64,000 bases of DNA, taken from positions 260,120 to 324,119 of the forward strand of contig JACKDR010000007.1 of the NCBI GenBank assembly GCA_020633495.1, given 5' to 3'. A program made the translations under genes and the position numbers. The stretch's first letter is position 1; every line of letters starts with the position of its first letter. Of this stretch, positions 1 through 8,932 are shown piece by piece. The notes beneath the pieces are model-generated. The model was not told the origin of the DNA. It worked only from the letters and a program-made list of their open reading frames with translations, and searched no databases. This stretch comes from Kofleriaceae bacterium (GTDB lineage Bacteria; Myxococcota_A; Polyangia; Haliangiales; Haliangiaceae).

Positions 1-97
1 CCGGCGATGATACGCCGCCCGGGCCGGGGCCGTCACGAGCGGGGGGGCACGGATCCCTTGTCGCCGGCCCGCCGGGCGAGCTACCGTCGGCGGGTCG

Positions 98-2350
98 ATG
101 ACGTCGGTCGTCACGGAGGGCCTGTACCTGGGTCTCCTCGATGCCGCGCCTGACGCCATGATCCTGGTCGAAGAGGGCGGCCAGATCGTGTTCGTCAACG
201 CGTCGGCCGAGGCGATGTTCGGCTATGCGCGCGCAGAGCTGGTGGGGGCGCCGCTGGCGACGCTGGTGCCGGAGCGGCTGCGCGCCGCCCACGACGTCGA
301 CCTCGCCGGCTACTTCGCGGCGCCGCGGACCCGGGCCATGGCCGAGGGCGCGGCGCTGGTGGCGCGTCACCGCGACGGCCGGGAGATCCCGGTCGAGGTC
401 GCGCTCAGCCCGGCCCGGGGCGGTGACCGCCCGCTGGTGATCGCGGCGATCCGCGACGTCACCGAGCGCCGGCGCGTGCTCGACGAGCTCGCCCGGAGCC
501 AGCGCCAGCTGGCCGCGGCCACCAGCCTGGCGTCGCTGGGCTACTGGGAGCTCGACGTCGCCACCGATCGGCGGACCTACTCGCCGGAGATGCTGGCGCT
601 GCTCGGCCGCGACGCCGCGCACGTCGACAGCCCGGCGTTCTACGACGACCTCCACCCCGACGACCGGGCCGTGGTGGCCGCGGCGTCGCAGCGGGCGCGA
701 GCCGACGGCACCGGCTACCGCCTCGAGCTGCGGCTGCGCCGTGGCGACGGCGCGTGGCGGTGGATCGAGACCGCGGTCGAGGCCCGGCGCGGACCCGACG
801 GCCGCGTCACCCACCTGCTCGGCATCGCCAAGGACATCACCGAGCGGCGGCGCGCCCTCGACGACGCGGTCGAGGCCCGCGCCAACCTCGAGGCCGTCCT
901 CGGCGCCGCGCCCGACTTCATCGTGCTGGTCGATCGCGACGGCATGATCCGGTTCATCAACAAGACGCTGCCCGACCTGTCGCACGACCAGGTCGTGGGC
1001 CGGTCGTGGCGCGACTTCATGCCGCCCGACCAGCAGGCGCGTCTCGCCGTCGCGATCGACCACGCGCTGGCCGCCGGCGAGACCACGACGCTCGAGGTCA
1101 CCGGCGCCGGCGTCGCCGGGCCCCGCACCGCCTACCACACCCACGTCGGGCCGGTGCGGCGCGGCGGCGAGGTCGTCGGCGCCGTGCTGCTGTCGCGCGA
1201 CGTCACCGAGCGCAAGGAGACCGAGGCCCAGCTGATCGCCGCCGATCGCATGGCCGCGGTCGGCGCGCTGTCGGCCGGCGTCGCCCACGAGATCAACAAC
1301 CCGCTCGCGGCGGTCGTCGCCGGCCTCGACCTGGCGCTGCGCCACCTCGCCGATCCGGCGTCGCACTCGATGTCGACGATCCGGGCCGAGGTCCGCGACG
1401 CCCGCGCCGCGGCCTGGCGGATCCGCGACATCGTCCGCGACCTGCGCGTGTTCTCGCGCGCCGAGGACGAGGAGCGCGGCCCGGTCGAGCTGCGCGAGGT
1501 CCTGGAGTCGACGCTGCGCATGGCGCGCAACGAGATCCGCCACCGCGCGCGGCTGCACACCGACTACCAGCCGGTGCCGCCGGTGATCGCCACCGAGTCG
1601 CGGCTCGGCCAGGTCTTCCTCAACCTGGTCATCAACGCGGCCCAGGCGCTCCCCGAGGGCCACGCCGACGCCCACGAGATCCGGGTCGCGACCCGGCTCG
1701 ACGACGACGGCCGCGTCGTCGTCGAGATCGCCGACACCGGGTCGGGGATGACGGCCGAGACCATCGACCGGATGTTCACGCCGTTCTTCACGACCAAGCC
1801 GGCGGGCCAGGGCACCGGCCTGGGCCTGGCGATCTGCCAGCGCATCGTCACCGGCCTCGGAGGCGAGATCACGGTCACCAGCGAGGTCGGCAAGGGTAGC
1901 GTCTTCCGGGTCCACCTGCCGGCGGCCGAGGCGCCGGCGCCGGCGGCCGTGGCGGCGCGGTCGCGGGTGGTGCCGGCGGCGGCGCGGCGCGGCCGGGTGC
2001 TGGTGGTCGACGACGAGCCCATCGTCGGGCGCGCGGTGCGGCGGCTGATCGCCGGCCACCACGACGTCGTGGTCGTGACCAGCGCGGCCGACGCGCTGCT
2101 CCGGCTGGCCGCCGACGACCGCTTCGACGCGGTGCTGTGCGACCTGATGATGCCGGACATGACCGGCATGGAGCTGTTCGCCGAGGTCCAGCAGCGGCTG
2201 CCGGCCTACACCGAGCGCTTCGTGTTCATGACCGGCGGCCCGTTCACGCCGATGGCGCGCGAGTTCCTCGACACGCTCGGCAAGCCGTGCCTCGACAAGC
2301 CGTTCGACGCGATCGAGCTGCTCGACGCGCTGTCGATGCGGATCGGCTGA
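98..2350 (+). CDS. PAS-rich hybrid histidine kinase with C-terminal receiver
   Basis: Two-component sensor that would autophosphorylate on His397 and pass phosphate to its own receiver. Three PAS domains in series (about residues 10-125, 135-255, 262-380) are followed by HisKA (motif GVAHEINNPLAAV), a HATPase with N box NLVINAAQAL and glycine boxes DTGSGM and GTGLGLAI, then a receiver (about 648-748) with acidic pair DDE, phospho-acceptor Asp682 in CDLMMPDMTG and the conserved Lys in DKPFD. There is no signal peptide or membrane segment, so it should be a soluble cytoplasmic sensor; the signal read by the PAS domains cannot be told. No cognate output regulator is adjacent. The 97 bases before it hold no gene that I can support. 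Confidence 0.93.
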   Translation: MTSVVTEGLYLGLLDAAPDAMILVEEGGQIVFVNASAEAMFGYARAELVGAPLATLVPERLRAAHDVDLAGYFAAPRTRAMAEGAALVARHRDGREIPVEVALSPARGGDRPLVIAAIRDVTERRRVLDELARSQRQLAAATSLASLGYWELDVATDRRTYSPEMLALLGRDAAHVDSPAFYDDLHPDDRAVVAAASQRARADGTGYRLELRLRRGDGAWRWIETAVEARRGPDGRVTHLLGIAKDITERRRALDDAVEARANLEAVLGAAPDFIVLVDRDGMIRFINKTLPDLSHDQVVGRSWRDFMPPDQQARLAVAIDHALAAGETTTLEVTGAGVAGPRTAYHTHVGPVRRGGEVVGAVLLSRDVTERKETEAQLIAADRMAAVGALSAGVAHEINNPLAAVVAGLDLALRHLADPASHSMSTIRAEVRDARAAAWRIRDIVRDLRVFSRAEDEERGPVELREVLESTLRMARNEIRHRARLHTDYQPVPPVIATESRLGQVFLNLVINAAQALPEGHADAHEIRVATRLDDDGRVVVEIADTGSGMTAETIDRMFTPFFTTKPAGQGTGLGLAICQRIVTGLGGEITVTSEVGKGSVFRVHLPAAEAPAPAAVAARSRVVPAAARRGRVLVVDDEPIVGRAVRRLIAGHHDVVVVTSAADALLRLAADDRFDAVLCDLMMPDMTGMELFAEVQQRLPAYTERFVFMTGGPFTPMAREFLDTLGKPCLDKPFDAIELLDALSMRIG

Positions 2351-2358
2351 CCGGGGGC

Positions 2359-2377
2359 CGGCGCCGCGTGGGCGCCG
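2359..2377. terminator. GC-rich hairpin between convergent genes
   Basis: Seven-base perfect stem CGGCGCC/GGCGCCG with a five-base loop in the 36-bp gap between the converging ends of the histidine kinase and the lipoprotein gene. There is no T run on either side, so intrinsic termination is uncertain; it could serve both genes. Confidence 0.4.
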
Positions 2378-2386
2378 TGCCCGCCA

Positions 2387-3493
2387 TCAGCGCGGCGCGT
2401 CGGCGAGGACGCGGCCGCGGAAGCGGACCGGGGTCGACGGGGTGGTGTCGTGGGCGTCGCGCAGCAGCAGGTCGAGGGCCAGCTCGTCGCCGGCGAGGTC
2501 GCGGTCGGTGCCGGCGGTGAGCGGCACCAGCAGGTCGGTGACGACGCGGCCGCCGGCGGGGACGCGGCCGACGTAGACGATGCGGCCGTCGAGCTCCGGC
2601 GAGGTCGCCGAGACGATCGCGCGCACGCCCCAGGCGTCGCCGGGGCCGTCGTTGTCGAGCGTGAGCCGGATCCGCAGCACCGGGTGGTCGTCGAGGGTCA
2701 GCCGCGCCACCGCGACCGGCGCGGCGGCCAGGCGCGGCACCTTGCGCAGGGTCTCGACCCGGGCGTCGACGCCGGCGCCGGCGAGGAAGGCGTCGCGGGC
2801 GCCGGCCAGGGCGCTGGCCGCGATCACGCCGTCGAGGGTGACCGCGCCGGCGTCGCCGTCGAGCTCGGCGTGGAGATCGAGCGCCGACGGCGCCGCCGCG
2901 AACGCGTCGACGAACGTGAACGGCGACACCTCGAACCGGCCGTCGGCGTCGACGTCGCCGGCGGCGATCTGGCCGGCGCCGGCGTGGACGACCGCGTGGC
3001 GCGCGGCCACCGGGCGGTCGCCGCACGGCACCTCGGTGGCGCCGGTGCGCAGGGTCGAGGTGCCCTGCGGCACGTCCTCGTCGCCGGTGCCGCGCCACGG
3101 CCCGATCGCCAGCGGCAGCCCGACCACGACGCCGCCGGCGCCCAGCCAGGTCCAGCCCGAGCCGCCGGCGTCGCCCGAGGTCAGGCCGCTGACCGCCGCC
3201 ACCGCGCCGGCGGCGGTGACGACGACGCCGACCACGAAGGCGGCGAGGTTGGGCTCGGTGCGGACGGTGTCGTAGGCCTCGACCTCGACCAGCCGGTCGG
3301 CCGGGCAGCTCAGCGGGGTGACGAACCGCAGGTAGCCGTCGTCGCCGAGCACGATCGTCGCGGGCAGGGCGCGGGGCGCGCCGTCGGTGCGCTCGACCCG
3401 GGCCTGGCCGGGCCGGGTGGTCGCGACCCGCGACTGGACGTGGCAGCCGGCGGCCGCGATCCCGGCGATCGCGGCGAGGGCGGGGCGAGGCAT
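2387..3493 (-). CDS. Lipoprotein of unknown function
   Basis: A 368-residue exported protein. The chosen ATG gives a short lipoprotein signal ending AAAGC, so lipidation at about Cys17 is predicted. Further in there is a pair of hydrophobic stretches (about residues 85-130, rich in Val, Ala and Gly) and a C-terminal part with an Ig/CARDB-like look (alternating hydrophobic strands, LTLDNDGPGDAWGVRA). I recognise no catalytic motif or named family. It converges with the histidine kinase and is divergent from the hydrolase lipoprotein 75 bp away, so the two outward genes share a short promoter region. Much longer open frames run antisense here but look like GC artefacts. Confidence 0.7.
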   Translation of the reverse strand: MPRPALAAIAGIAAAGCHVQSRVATTRPGQARVERTDGAPRALPATIVLGDDGYLRFVTPLSCPADRLVEVEAYDTVRTEPNLAAFVVGVVVTAAGAVAAVSGLTSGDAGGSGWTWLGAGGVVVGLPLAIGPWRGTGDEDVPQGTSTLRTGATEVPCGDRPVAARHAVVHAGAGQIAAGDVDADGRFEVSPFTFVDAFAAAPSALDLHAELDGDAGAVTLDGVIAASALAGARDAFLAGAGVDARVETLRKVPRLAAAPVAVARLTLDDHPVLRIRLTLDNDGPGDAWGVRAIVSATSPELDGRIVYVGRVPAGGRVVTDLLVPLTAGTDRDLAGDELALDLLLRDAHDTTPSTPVRFRGRVLADAPR

Positions 3494-3568
3494 CGTCGCC
3501 AGGGTATCAGGCTCGACGCGGGTCGTGCTGGCGGTGGCGGCGATCGGGGCAGTAAGCTGCGCCCACGT

Positions 3569-5548
3569 ATGTCGACCCCCTCGCCTCGGCTCGCCGCCCT
3601 CGCCCTCGCCCTGATCGCCGCGCCCGTCGCCGCCGCCTGCGGTGGCGACGACGGCCCACCCGCCGGCGTCGCTGCCGAGTGCAACCCGCTCGGTGAGGTC
3701 GGCTGCGCCACGCCGTGGCCGTCGTCGCTGTACCTGCGCGACGACGCCACCTCGCCCACCGGCGTCCGCATGGATCTGCCGCTCGGCGGCATGCCGGCCA
3801 ACGTCGACGGCATCGACCTCGATCCGGCGCCGTTCGCGCGGCGCACCGGGTTCTCGCCCGCCGCCCAGATCGTCACCGCGTTCGCCGGCGGCGTTGACGA
3901 CGCCAACCTGGTCGGCTTCGACGACATGGCCGCCAGCCTGACCGACGCCAGCCCGACGGTGCTCCTCGACATGGACACCGGCGAGCGGGTCGCCCACTTC
4001 GCCGAGGTCGACGCCAACGCGGTCGCCGAGGCCGACTGGGACCACCAGGCCCTGTACCTGCGCCCGGCGGCGCGGCTGCTCGGCGGCCACCGCTACGCGG
4101 TCGGCATCCGCAAGAGCCTGCTCGGCCGCGGCGGCGGGGCCCTGCCGGTGCCCGCCGGCTTCCAGGCCATCCTCGACGGCACGCCCACCGGCCACGCCCG
4201 GCTCGAGGCCAACCGCGCCAAGCTCGAGGAGGCGATCGCCGCGCTCGAGGACGCCGGGGTGCCGCGCACCGACCTGGTCGTCGCCTGGGACTTCGTCACC
4301 GCCGACGACGACTCCGTCCTCGCCGACACCCGCGCTGCCCGCGACGCCGCGCTGGCCGCGATGGGCACCGACGCGGCCAACGTCACCTACGCGATCGACG
4401 TCGACCAGGATCCCTACCCCGACGACCCGGGCATCGCCCGCCGCGTCATCTTCCACTACGACGTGCCGCAGGTCGCCGACGACGACGGCCTGATCCGGGG
4501 CGGCGACGGCACCCCGATCGTGATGGGCACCAGCGCCGCCACCGCGGTCGCGATGATCCCGACCTGCGCGACCGCCGCCAACCACGCCGGCATCATCATC
4601 TTCGGCCACGGCTTCTTCGGCGACACCAGCGAGGCCGAGGGCGCGTACATGCGGCGGGTCGCCCGTGACCTGTGCATGATCGTCGTCGGCGGGGTCTGGC
4701 GCGGCATGTCGACCGACGACCTCGCGTTCGCGTTCAGCGCCCTCAACGACAGCAACCAGGCGGCCCGCTTCGGCGAGCGCATCGTCCAGGGCATCGTCGA
4801 CTTCATCGCGCTCGAGCAGCTGGCCCGCACCAAGCTCGCCACCGAGGTCTTCATCGACGACAACGACGCCGCGATCGTCGACGCCGATCGCACCTACTTC
4901 TACGGCATCTCGCAGGGGGCGATCCTGGGCACGACGTTCTTCGCGTGGGATCCCCACCTGACCCGGGGCGTGTTCCACGTCGGTGGCGGCAACTGGGGCG
5001 TGCTGTTCGAGCGCTCGACCAACTGGGTCACGTTCAACCTCGGCCTGTCGGGCGCGTACCCGAGCCCGCTCGACCGGGTCCTGGTCCAGCAGGTCATGCA
5101 GATGGGCTTCGACGACACCGACCCGGTCCACGTCGCGCCCCACACGGTCACCGATCCGCTGCCCGGCGTGTCCCCCGACAAGCAGTACCTGCTGCAGATG
5201 TCGGTCGGCGACGCCCAGGTCACCAACCTCGCCACCCACCTGCTGGCGCGCACCGAGGGGCTGTCGGTCCTGGGCCCGGCGCTGTACGTGCCGTACGGCC
5301 TCGACGAGGTCGACGGGCCGCAGGCCGACGCGCTGGTGATGTTCACCGAGGATCCGTCGCCGCTGCCGCCGACCAGCAACCTGCTCAACATGACCGGCAA
5401 CGAGGCCCACGGCGAGCTGCGCAAGCGCGAGGCGGTGGTCGAGCAGATCCGCGGCTTCTACGCCACCGGCGAGATCGTCCACACCTGCGGCGACGGCGTG
5501 GTCTGCGACTGCTCGATGGGCGCGTGCGGCCCCAAGGACCCTCCTTGA
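3569..5548 (+). CDS. Lipase-like alpha/beta-hydrolase lipoprotein
   Basis: A 659-residue exported hydrolase. The N-terminus is a lipoprotein signal (LIAAPVAAAC). The central region has the beta strand and oxyanion turn IIIFGHGFFGD and the nucleophile elbow YGISQGAILG with Ser448, followed by a second hydrolase stretch with GxGGNWG. The N-terminal half resembles the bacterial lipase N domain seen in VolA/Pla-type surface lipases (inference from overall pattern). The probable role is ester or lipid hydrolysis at the cell surface; the substrate is unknown. Its stop overlaps the TTG start of the next hydrolase, so the two genes are likely translationally coupled. The start was chosen at the ATG that begins the signal peptide. 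Confidence 0.8.
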   Translation: MSTPSPRLAALALALIAAPVAAACGGDDGPPAGVAAECNPLGEVGCATPWPSSLYLRDDATSPTGVRMDLPLGGMPANVDGIDLDPAPFARRTGFSPAAQIVTAFAGGVDDANLVGFDDMAASLTDASPTVLLDMDTGERVAHFAEVDANAVAEADWDHQALYLRPAARLLGGHRYAVGIRKSLLGRGGGALPVPAGFQAILDGTPTGHARLEANRAKLEEAIAALEDAGVPRTDLVVAWDFVTADDDSVLADTRAARDAALAAMGTDAANVTYAIDVDQDPYPDDPGIARRVIFHYDVPQVADDDGLIRGGDGTPIVMGTSAATAVAMIPTCATAANHAGIIIFGHGFFGDTSEAEGAYMRRVARDLCMIVVGGVWRGMSTDDLAFAFSALNDSNQAARFGERIVQGIVDFIALEQLARTKLATEVFIDDNDAAIVDADRTYFYGISQGAILGTTFFAWDPHLTRGVFHVGGGNWGVLFERSTNWVTFNLGLSGAYPSPLDRVLVQQVMQMGFDDTDPVHVAPHTVTDPLPGVSPDKQYLLQMSVGDAQVTNLATHLLARTEGLSVLGPALYVPYGLDEVDGPQADALVMFTEDPSPLPPTSNLLNMTGNEAHGELRKREAVVEQIRGFYATGEIVHTCGDGVVCDCSMGACGPKDPP

Positions 5549-6219
5549 TCGAGGCCGCGCCGGTCGCGATCCCGGCGCCGGCCGGGCCGCTGGCCGGGCT
5601 GCTGCTGCGGCCGCCGGGCGCGCGCTGGCTGTACGTCCTCGGCCACGGCGCCGGCGCCGGCATGCGGCACGTCTTCATGGAGGACGTCGCGCAGGCGCTG
5701 GCGGCGCGGCAGGTCGCGACCCTGCGCTGGGAGATGGCGGCGCGCACCGCCGGCAAGGGCCGCCCCGATCGCGCGCCGGTGGTGGTCGCCGAGGTCCGCG
5801 CGGCGTGCGCGGCGGCGCGCGCGATCGCGGCCGACGGCGGGCTGCGTCTGTGCGCCGGCGGCAAGTCGATGGGCGGTCGCATGACCTCGACCGCCCAGGC
5901 CGAGGCCGCCGAGCCCGGCGTCGAGGCGCTGATCTTCCTGGGGTTCCCGCTGCACCCGGCGAAGCAGCCCGCGATCACGCGGGCCGCCCACCTCGCCGAC
6001 GTCGCGGTGCCGATGCTGTTCGTCCAGGGCACGCGCGACGCGCTCGCCGAGCCGGCGCTGCTGCGGCCGGTGGTCGCGGGCCTGGGCGCGCGGGCGACGC
6101 TGCACGAGATCGACGGCGCCGACCACGGCTTCGCGGTGCCGAAGCGGACCGGCCGCACCGGCGCCGACGTGATCGCCGAGATCGCCGACACGGTCGCGAC
6201 CTGGCTGGCCGGGCGCTGA
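5545..6219 (+). CDS. Small alpha/beta-hydrolase, KANL3/Tex30-like
   Basis: A 224-residue cytoplasmic hydrolase of the dienelactone-hydrolase-like group (COG3571 type). It shows the oxyanion motif LGHGAGAGMRH, nucleophile elbow GGKSMGGRM with Ser108, a later acidic residue in GTRDALAE and the catalytic His in GADHGFAVP: a complete triad. The start is TTG, overlapping the TGA of the upstream lipase gene (TTGA); an AAGGA Shine-Dalgarno sits six bases upstream, which supports it over later starts. The real substrate of this family is not established in bacteria. Confidence 0.8.
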   Translation: MIEAAPVAIPAPAGPLAGLLLRPPGARWLYVLGHGAGAGMRHVFMEDVAQALAARQVATLRWEMAARTAGKGRPDRAPVVVAEVRAACAAARAIAADGGLRLCAGGKSMGGRMTSTAQAEAAEPGVEALIFLGFPLHPAKQPAITRAAHLADVAVPMLFVQGTRDALAEPALLRPVVAGLGARATLHEIDGADHGFAVPKRTGRTGADVIAEIADTVATWLAGR

Positions 6220-6223
6220 CCCC

Positions 6224-6242
6224 GTCGCGGCACTCCCGCGAC
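6224..6242 (+). terminator. Short hairpin after hydrolase operon
   Basis: Perfect seven-base stem GTCGCGG/CCGCGAC with a CACTC loop, five bases after the hydrolase stop codon. No T run follows, so it may act through Rho or as a 3' end stabiliser only. Confidence 0.35.
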
Positions 6243-6335
6243 GATCGATCCCGCCGGGGACCGACGTTCACCACCACGCTCCGGTGACGAACGCGTCGCG
6301 ATCGTGTTACGCGTTCGCAGCATCCGGAGGTCTTC

Positions 6336-6962
6336 ATGTTCGGTCGCTTCTTGCCCCGCGAGACCAGCTTCTTCGACTTCTTCGAGCAGCACGCGGCGCT
6401 CACCGTCGAGGGAGCCCAGGAGTTCGTGTCGCTGGTGTCGAGCGGCACCAACATCGACGCCAAGGTCAAGCGGATCGCGGAGATCGAGCACGAGACCGAC
6501 GTCATCACCCATCGCTGCGTCGAAGCCCTGCACAAGACCTTCATCACGCCGATCGATCGCGACGCGATCCACCGCCTGATCACCAAGATGGACGACATCA
6601 TGGACTTCGTCGAGGCGGCCGCCGAGCGGCTCGCGCTCTACGAGTTGACCGTGATGACCGGCGACGTCCGTGATCTCGCCGTCGTCCTGCATCGCGCGGC
6701 CGAGGTGGTCGAGGCCGCGTGCAAGGGGCTGCGCAACCTGCGCGACCCGCAGTCCCTGCTCAAGCTCTGCATCGACATCAACCGGCTCGAGAACGAGGGC
6801 GACGCGATCTTCCGCCGCGCCGTGGCCCGCCTCTTCAAGGAGGAGCGGGACCCCATCGTCGTGATCAAGTGGAAGGAGATCTACGAGAACCTCGAGAGCG
6901 CGACCGACCGCTGCGAGGACGTCGCCAACATCATCGAGGGCGTCGTCCTCGAGCACGCCTAG
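6336..6962 (+). CDS. DUF47 (PhoU-like) accessory protein of Pit transporter
   Basis: A 208-residue, all-helical cytoplasmic protein of the DUF47 family, which shares the PhoU fold and usually sits next to Pit phosphate transporters. It starts MFGRFLPRETSFFDFFEQH and carries the conserved acidic helices EIEHETD and INRLENEGD, and RCEDVANIIEGVVL at its end; these E/D-rich motifs bind metal clusters in PhoU. An upstream GGAGGT ribosome site decides the start. The Pit gene begins 13 bases after its stop, so the two form an operon; the protein probably tunes or gates low-affinity phosphate uptake. Confidence 0.92.
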   Translation: MFGRFLPRETSFFDFFEQHAALTVEGAQEFVSLVSSGTNIDAKVKRIAEIEHETDVITHRCVEALHKTFITPIDRDAIHRLITKMDDIMDFVEAAAERLALYELTVMTGDVRDLAVVLHRAAEVVEAACKGLRNLRDPQSLLKLCIDINRLENEGDAIFRRAVARLFKEERDPIVVIKWKEIYENLESATDRCEDVANIIEGVVLEHA

Positions 6963-6975
6963 GCCCACGGTCGCC

Positions 6976-8019
6976 ATGGACGTCTCGACCATCGTCGTCT
7001 TCACGGTCGTCGTCGCGCTGGCGTTCGACGTCATCAACGGCTTTCACGACGCCGCCAACTCGATCGCGACGATCGTCTCGACCCGCGTCCTGTCGCCGCG
7101 CGCCGCGGTGGTGTGGGCGGCGACCTTCAACTTCGTCGCGCTGCTGTTCTTCCACGCCGGGGTCGCCAAGACGATCTCGAAGATCATCGACATCCAGGGC
7201 GCCGATCCGGCGTTCGTCTACGTCGTCATGTGCGGCCTCCTGGGCGCGATCACCTGGAACCTGGTGACCTGGTGGTGGGGCCTGCCGTCGAGCTCGTCAC
7301 ACGCCCTGATCGGCGGGCTGTGCGGCGCCGGCGTCACCTATGCCGGCGTCGACGTCATCGTCCAGCACAACCTGTACAAGACCCTGTGGTTCATCCTGCT
7401 GGCGCCCATCATCGGCTTCGTCCTCGGCTACGCCGTGATGCTCGCCGTCTACTGGCTGTTCCGACGGATGCGACCCCAGCGCGTCGATCGGACCTTCCGC
7501 ATCGGCCAGCTCGTGTCGGCGGCGGCCTACTCGATCGGCCACGGTGGCAACGACGCCCAGAAGACGATGGGCATCATCCTGGCGGTGCTGATCGCCGCGG
7601 GGCGGCTGCCCAAGGATGTCGGGGAGGCGCCGACCTGGATCATCGTGTCGAGCTACGGCTGCATGGCGTTCGGCACCGCGATCGGCGGCTGGCGGATCGT
7701 CAAGACCATGGGCATGGGCCTGACCCCGCTCAAGCCGGTCGGCGGGTTCTGCGCCGAGATCGCGGGCGCGATCACGCTGTTCAGCGCGACCTACTTCAAG
7801 ATCCCGGTGTCCACGACGCACACCATCACCGGCGCGATCATCGGCGTCGGCAGCACCACCAAGGTCCGCGGCATCCGGTGGAGCGTCGCGACCCGCATCG
7901 TGTGGGCCTGGGTGTTCACGATCCCGGCCGCCGCCCTGGTCGGGAGCGTCTGCATGGCCATCGTCTACCGGCTGGCCCTGTCCGATCTAATGCTGCTGGC
8001 CCACGTCGGCACGCCTTGA
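6976..8019 (+). CDS. pit: Inorganic phosphate transporter, Pit family
   Basis: A 347-residue inner-membrane symporter for metal phosphate, PiT/PF01384 family. The twin signature repeats are visible: GFHDAANSIAT near the N-terminus and GHGGNDAQKTMGI in the middle. About ten hydrophobic helices are present, for example VVVALAFDVINGF and LAPIIGFVLGYAVMLAVYWL. It lies 13 bp after the DUF47 gene and is cotranscribed with it. It gives the cell a constitutive phosphate route beside the high-affinity Pst system 7 kb away. No Pho box is evident before this pair. Confidence 0.94.
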   Translation: MDVSTIVVFTVVVALAFDVINGFHDAANSIATIVSTRVLSPRAAVVWAATFNFVALLFFHAGVAKTISKIIDIQGADPAFVYVVMCGLLGAITWNLVTWWWGLPSSSSHALIGGLCGAGVTYAGVDVIVQHNLYKTLWFILLAPIIGFVLGYAVMLAVYWLFRRMRPQRVDRTFRIGQLVSAAAYSIGHGGNDAQKTMGIILAVLIAAGRLPKDVGEAPTWIIVSSYGCMAFGTAIGGWRIVKTMGMGLTPLKPVGGFCAEIAGAITLFSATYFKIPVSTTHTITGAIIGVGSTTKVRGIRWSVATRIVWAWVFTIPAAALVGSVCMAIVYRLALSDLMLLAHVGTP

Positions 8020-8035
8020 CTCCGTCGATCGCGAG

Positions 8036-8872
8036 ATGAATCATGCGGACGTGTGGTCGAGCTACTCGCCCCGGGAAGCCGCGCAGCTCCTCGGCCTGCC
8101 GGAGTCGGCGGTCCGGACGCTGGCGCGCGCCGGGGTGATCGGCGATCGCGCGGTGCCGGTGCGGCTCGGCTTCCGTGATCTGGCGGCGCTGCGCACGGTC
8201 AAGGCGCTGGTCGCCGCCGGGCTACCGCTGGCCCGGGTCCGCCGCGAGATCATCGCGCTGTGCGCCGCGCGGCCCGGCGTCGTGCTCGCCGAGCTGGCGC
8301 TCGAGGTCGACCGCGGCCACGTCCGGGTCCGCGGCGAGGCGGCCGAGGCGCCGACCACCCAGCTCCCGCTCCCGCTGCCGGTGGCGGCGGCCGCCGCGCC
8401 CGCGGGCGAGGTCCGGGAGCTGCCGGTGCGCCGCGATCCGGTCGCGCCCATGCCGGTCGCCGCCCACACCGCCGACGACTGGTTCGACCGCGCGCTGGCG
8501 CTTGAGGAGGAGGACGTCGAGGCCGCGATCGACGCCTACCGGCGGTCGCTGCGGCTGCGGCCCGACGCCACCGAGGCCTGGATCAACCTGGGCCGCCTGT
8601 TCGCCGAGAACGGCGACGCGGCGGCGGCGGCGGAGTGCTTCCAGACCGCGCTCAAGCTCGACCCCAACGACGCCACCTCGCTGTACAACCTCGGCGTCGT
8701 GGCCCAGGACGGCGGCCGCGAGGACGAGGCGGTGGGCCTGTACTCGCGCGCCCTCGAGCTCGATCCGCAGCTCGCCGAGGCGCACTACAACCTGGCGACG
8801 ATCTTCGACCAGTCCGGAGACCCGCAGCTGGCGATCCGGCACATCAACGCGTACCGCAAGCTGACCCGCTGA
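8036..8872 (+). CDS. MerR-type helix-turn-helix fused to TPR repeats
   Basis: A 278-residue protein. Residues 1-75 look like a MerR winged helix (YSPREAAQLLGLPESAVRTL, then LVAAGLPLARVRREI); residues about 145-278 are three to four tetratricopeptide repeats (ATEAWINLGRLFAENGD, DATSLYNLGVVAQDGGR, LAEAHYNLATIFDQSGD). The linker is Pro/Ala-rich. It begins 16 bases after the Pit stop, so it may be cotranscribed. A DNA-binding head on a protein-interaction tail suggests a regulator that answers to a partner protein rather than a small ligand. The function is unknown. Confidence 0.82.
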   Translation: MNHADVWSSYSPREAAQLLGLPESAVRTLARAGVIGDRAVPVRLGFRDLAALRTVKALVAAGLPLARVRREIIALCAARPGVVLAELALEVDRGHVRVRGEAAEAPTTQLPLPLPVAAAAAPAGEVRELPVRRDPVAPMPVAAHTADDWFDRALALEEEDVEAAIDAYRRSLRLRPDATEAWINLGRLFAENGDAAAAAECFQTALKLDPNDATSLYNLGVVAQDGGREDEAVGLYSRALELDPQLAEAHYNLATIFDQSGDPQLAIRHINAYRKLTR

Positions 8873-8932
8873 GCCGGAGCGCCCCGTCGCCCGCGCCCGC
8901 GCCCGCGCCGCACCGGCCGGGCGTGGCGCGCG

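Noticed and set aside
2387..5482. A very long open frame antisense to the lipase gene, joined to the lipoprotein gene
   Set aside because: Only the last 368 residues look like a protein with a signal. The rest is Gly/Arg/Asp-rich antisense of a real gene, as expected at this GC content.
6220..6335. Possible Pho box before the DUF47-Pit pair
   Set aside because: Only scattered GTGAC-like words, with no two at an 11-base spacing, so no PhoB site is claimed.
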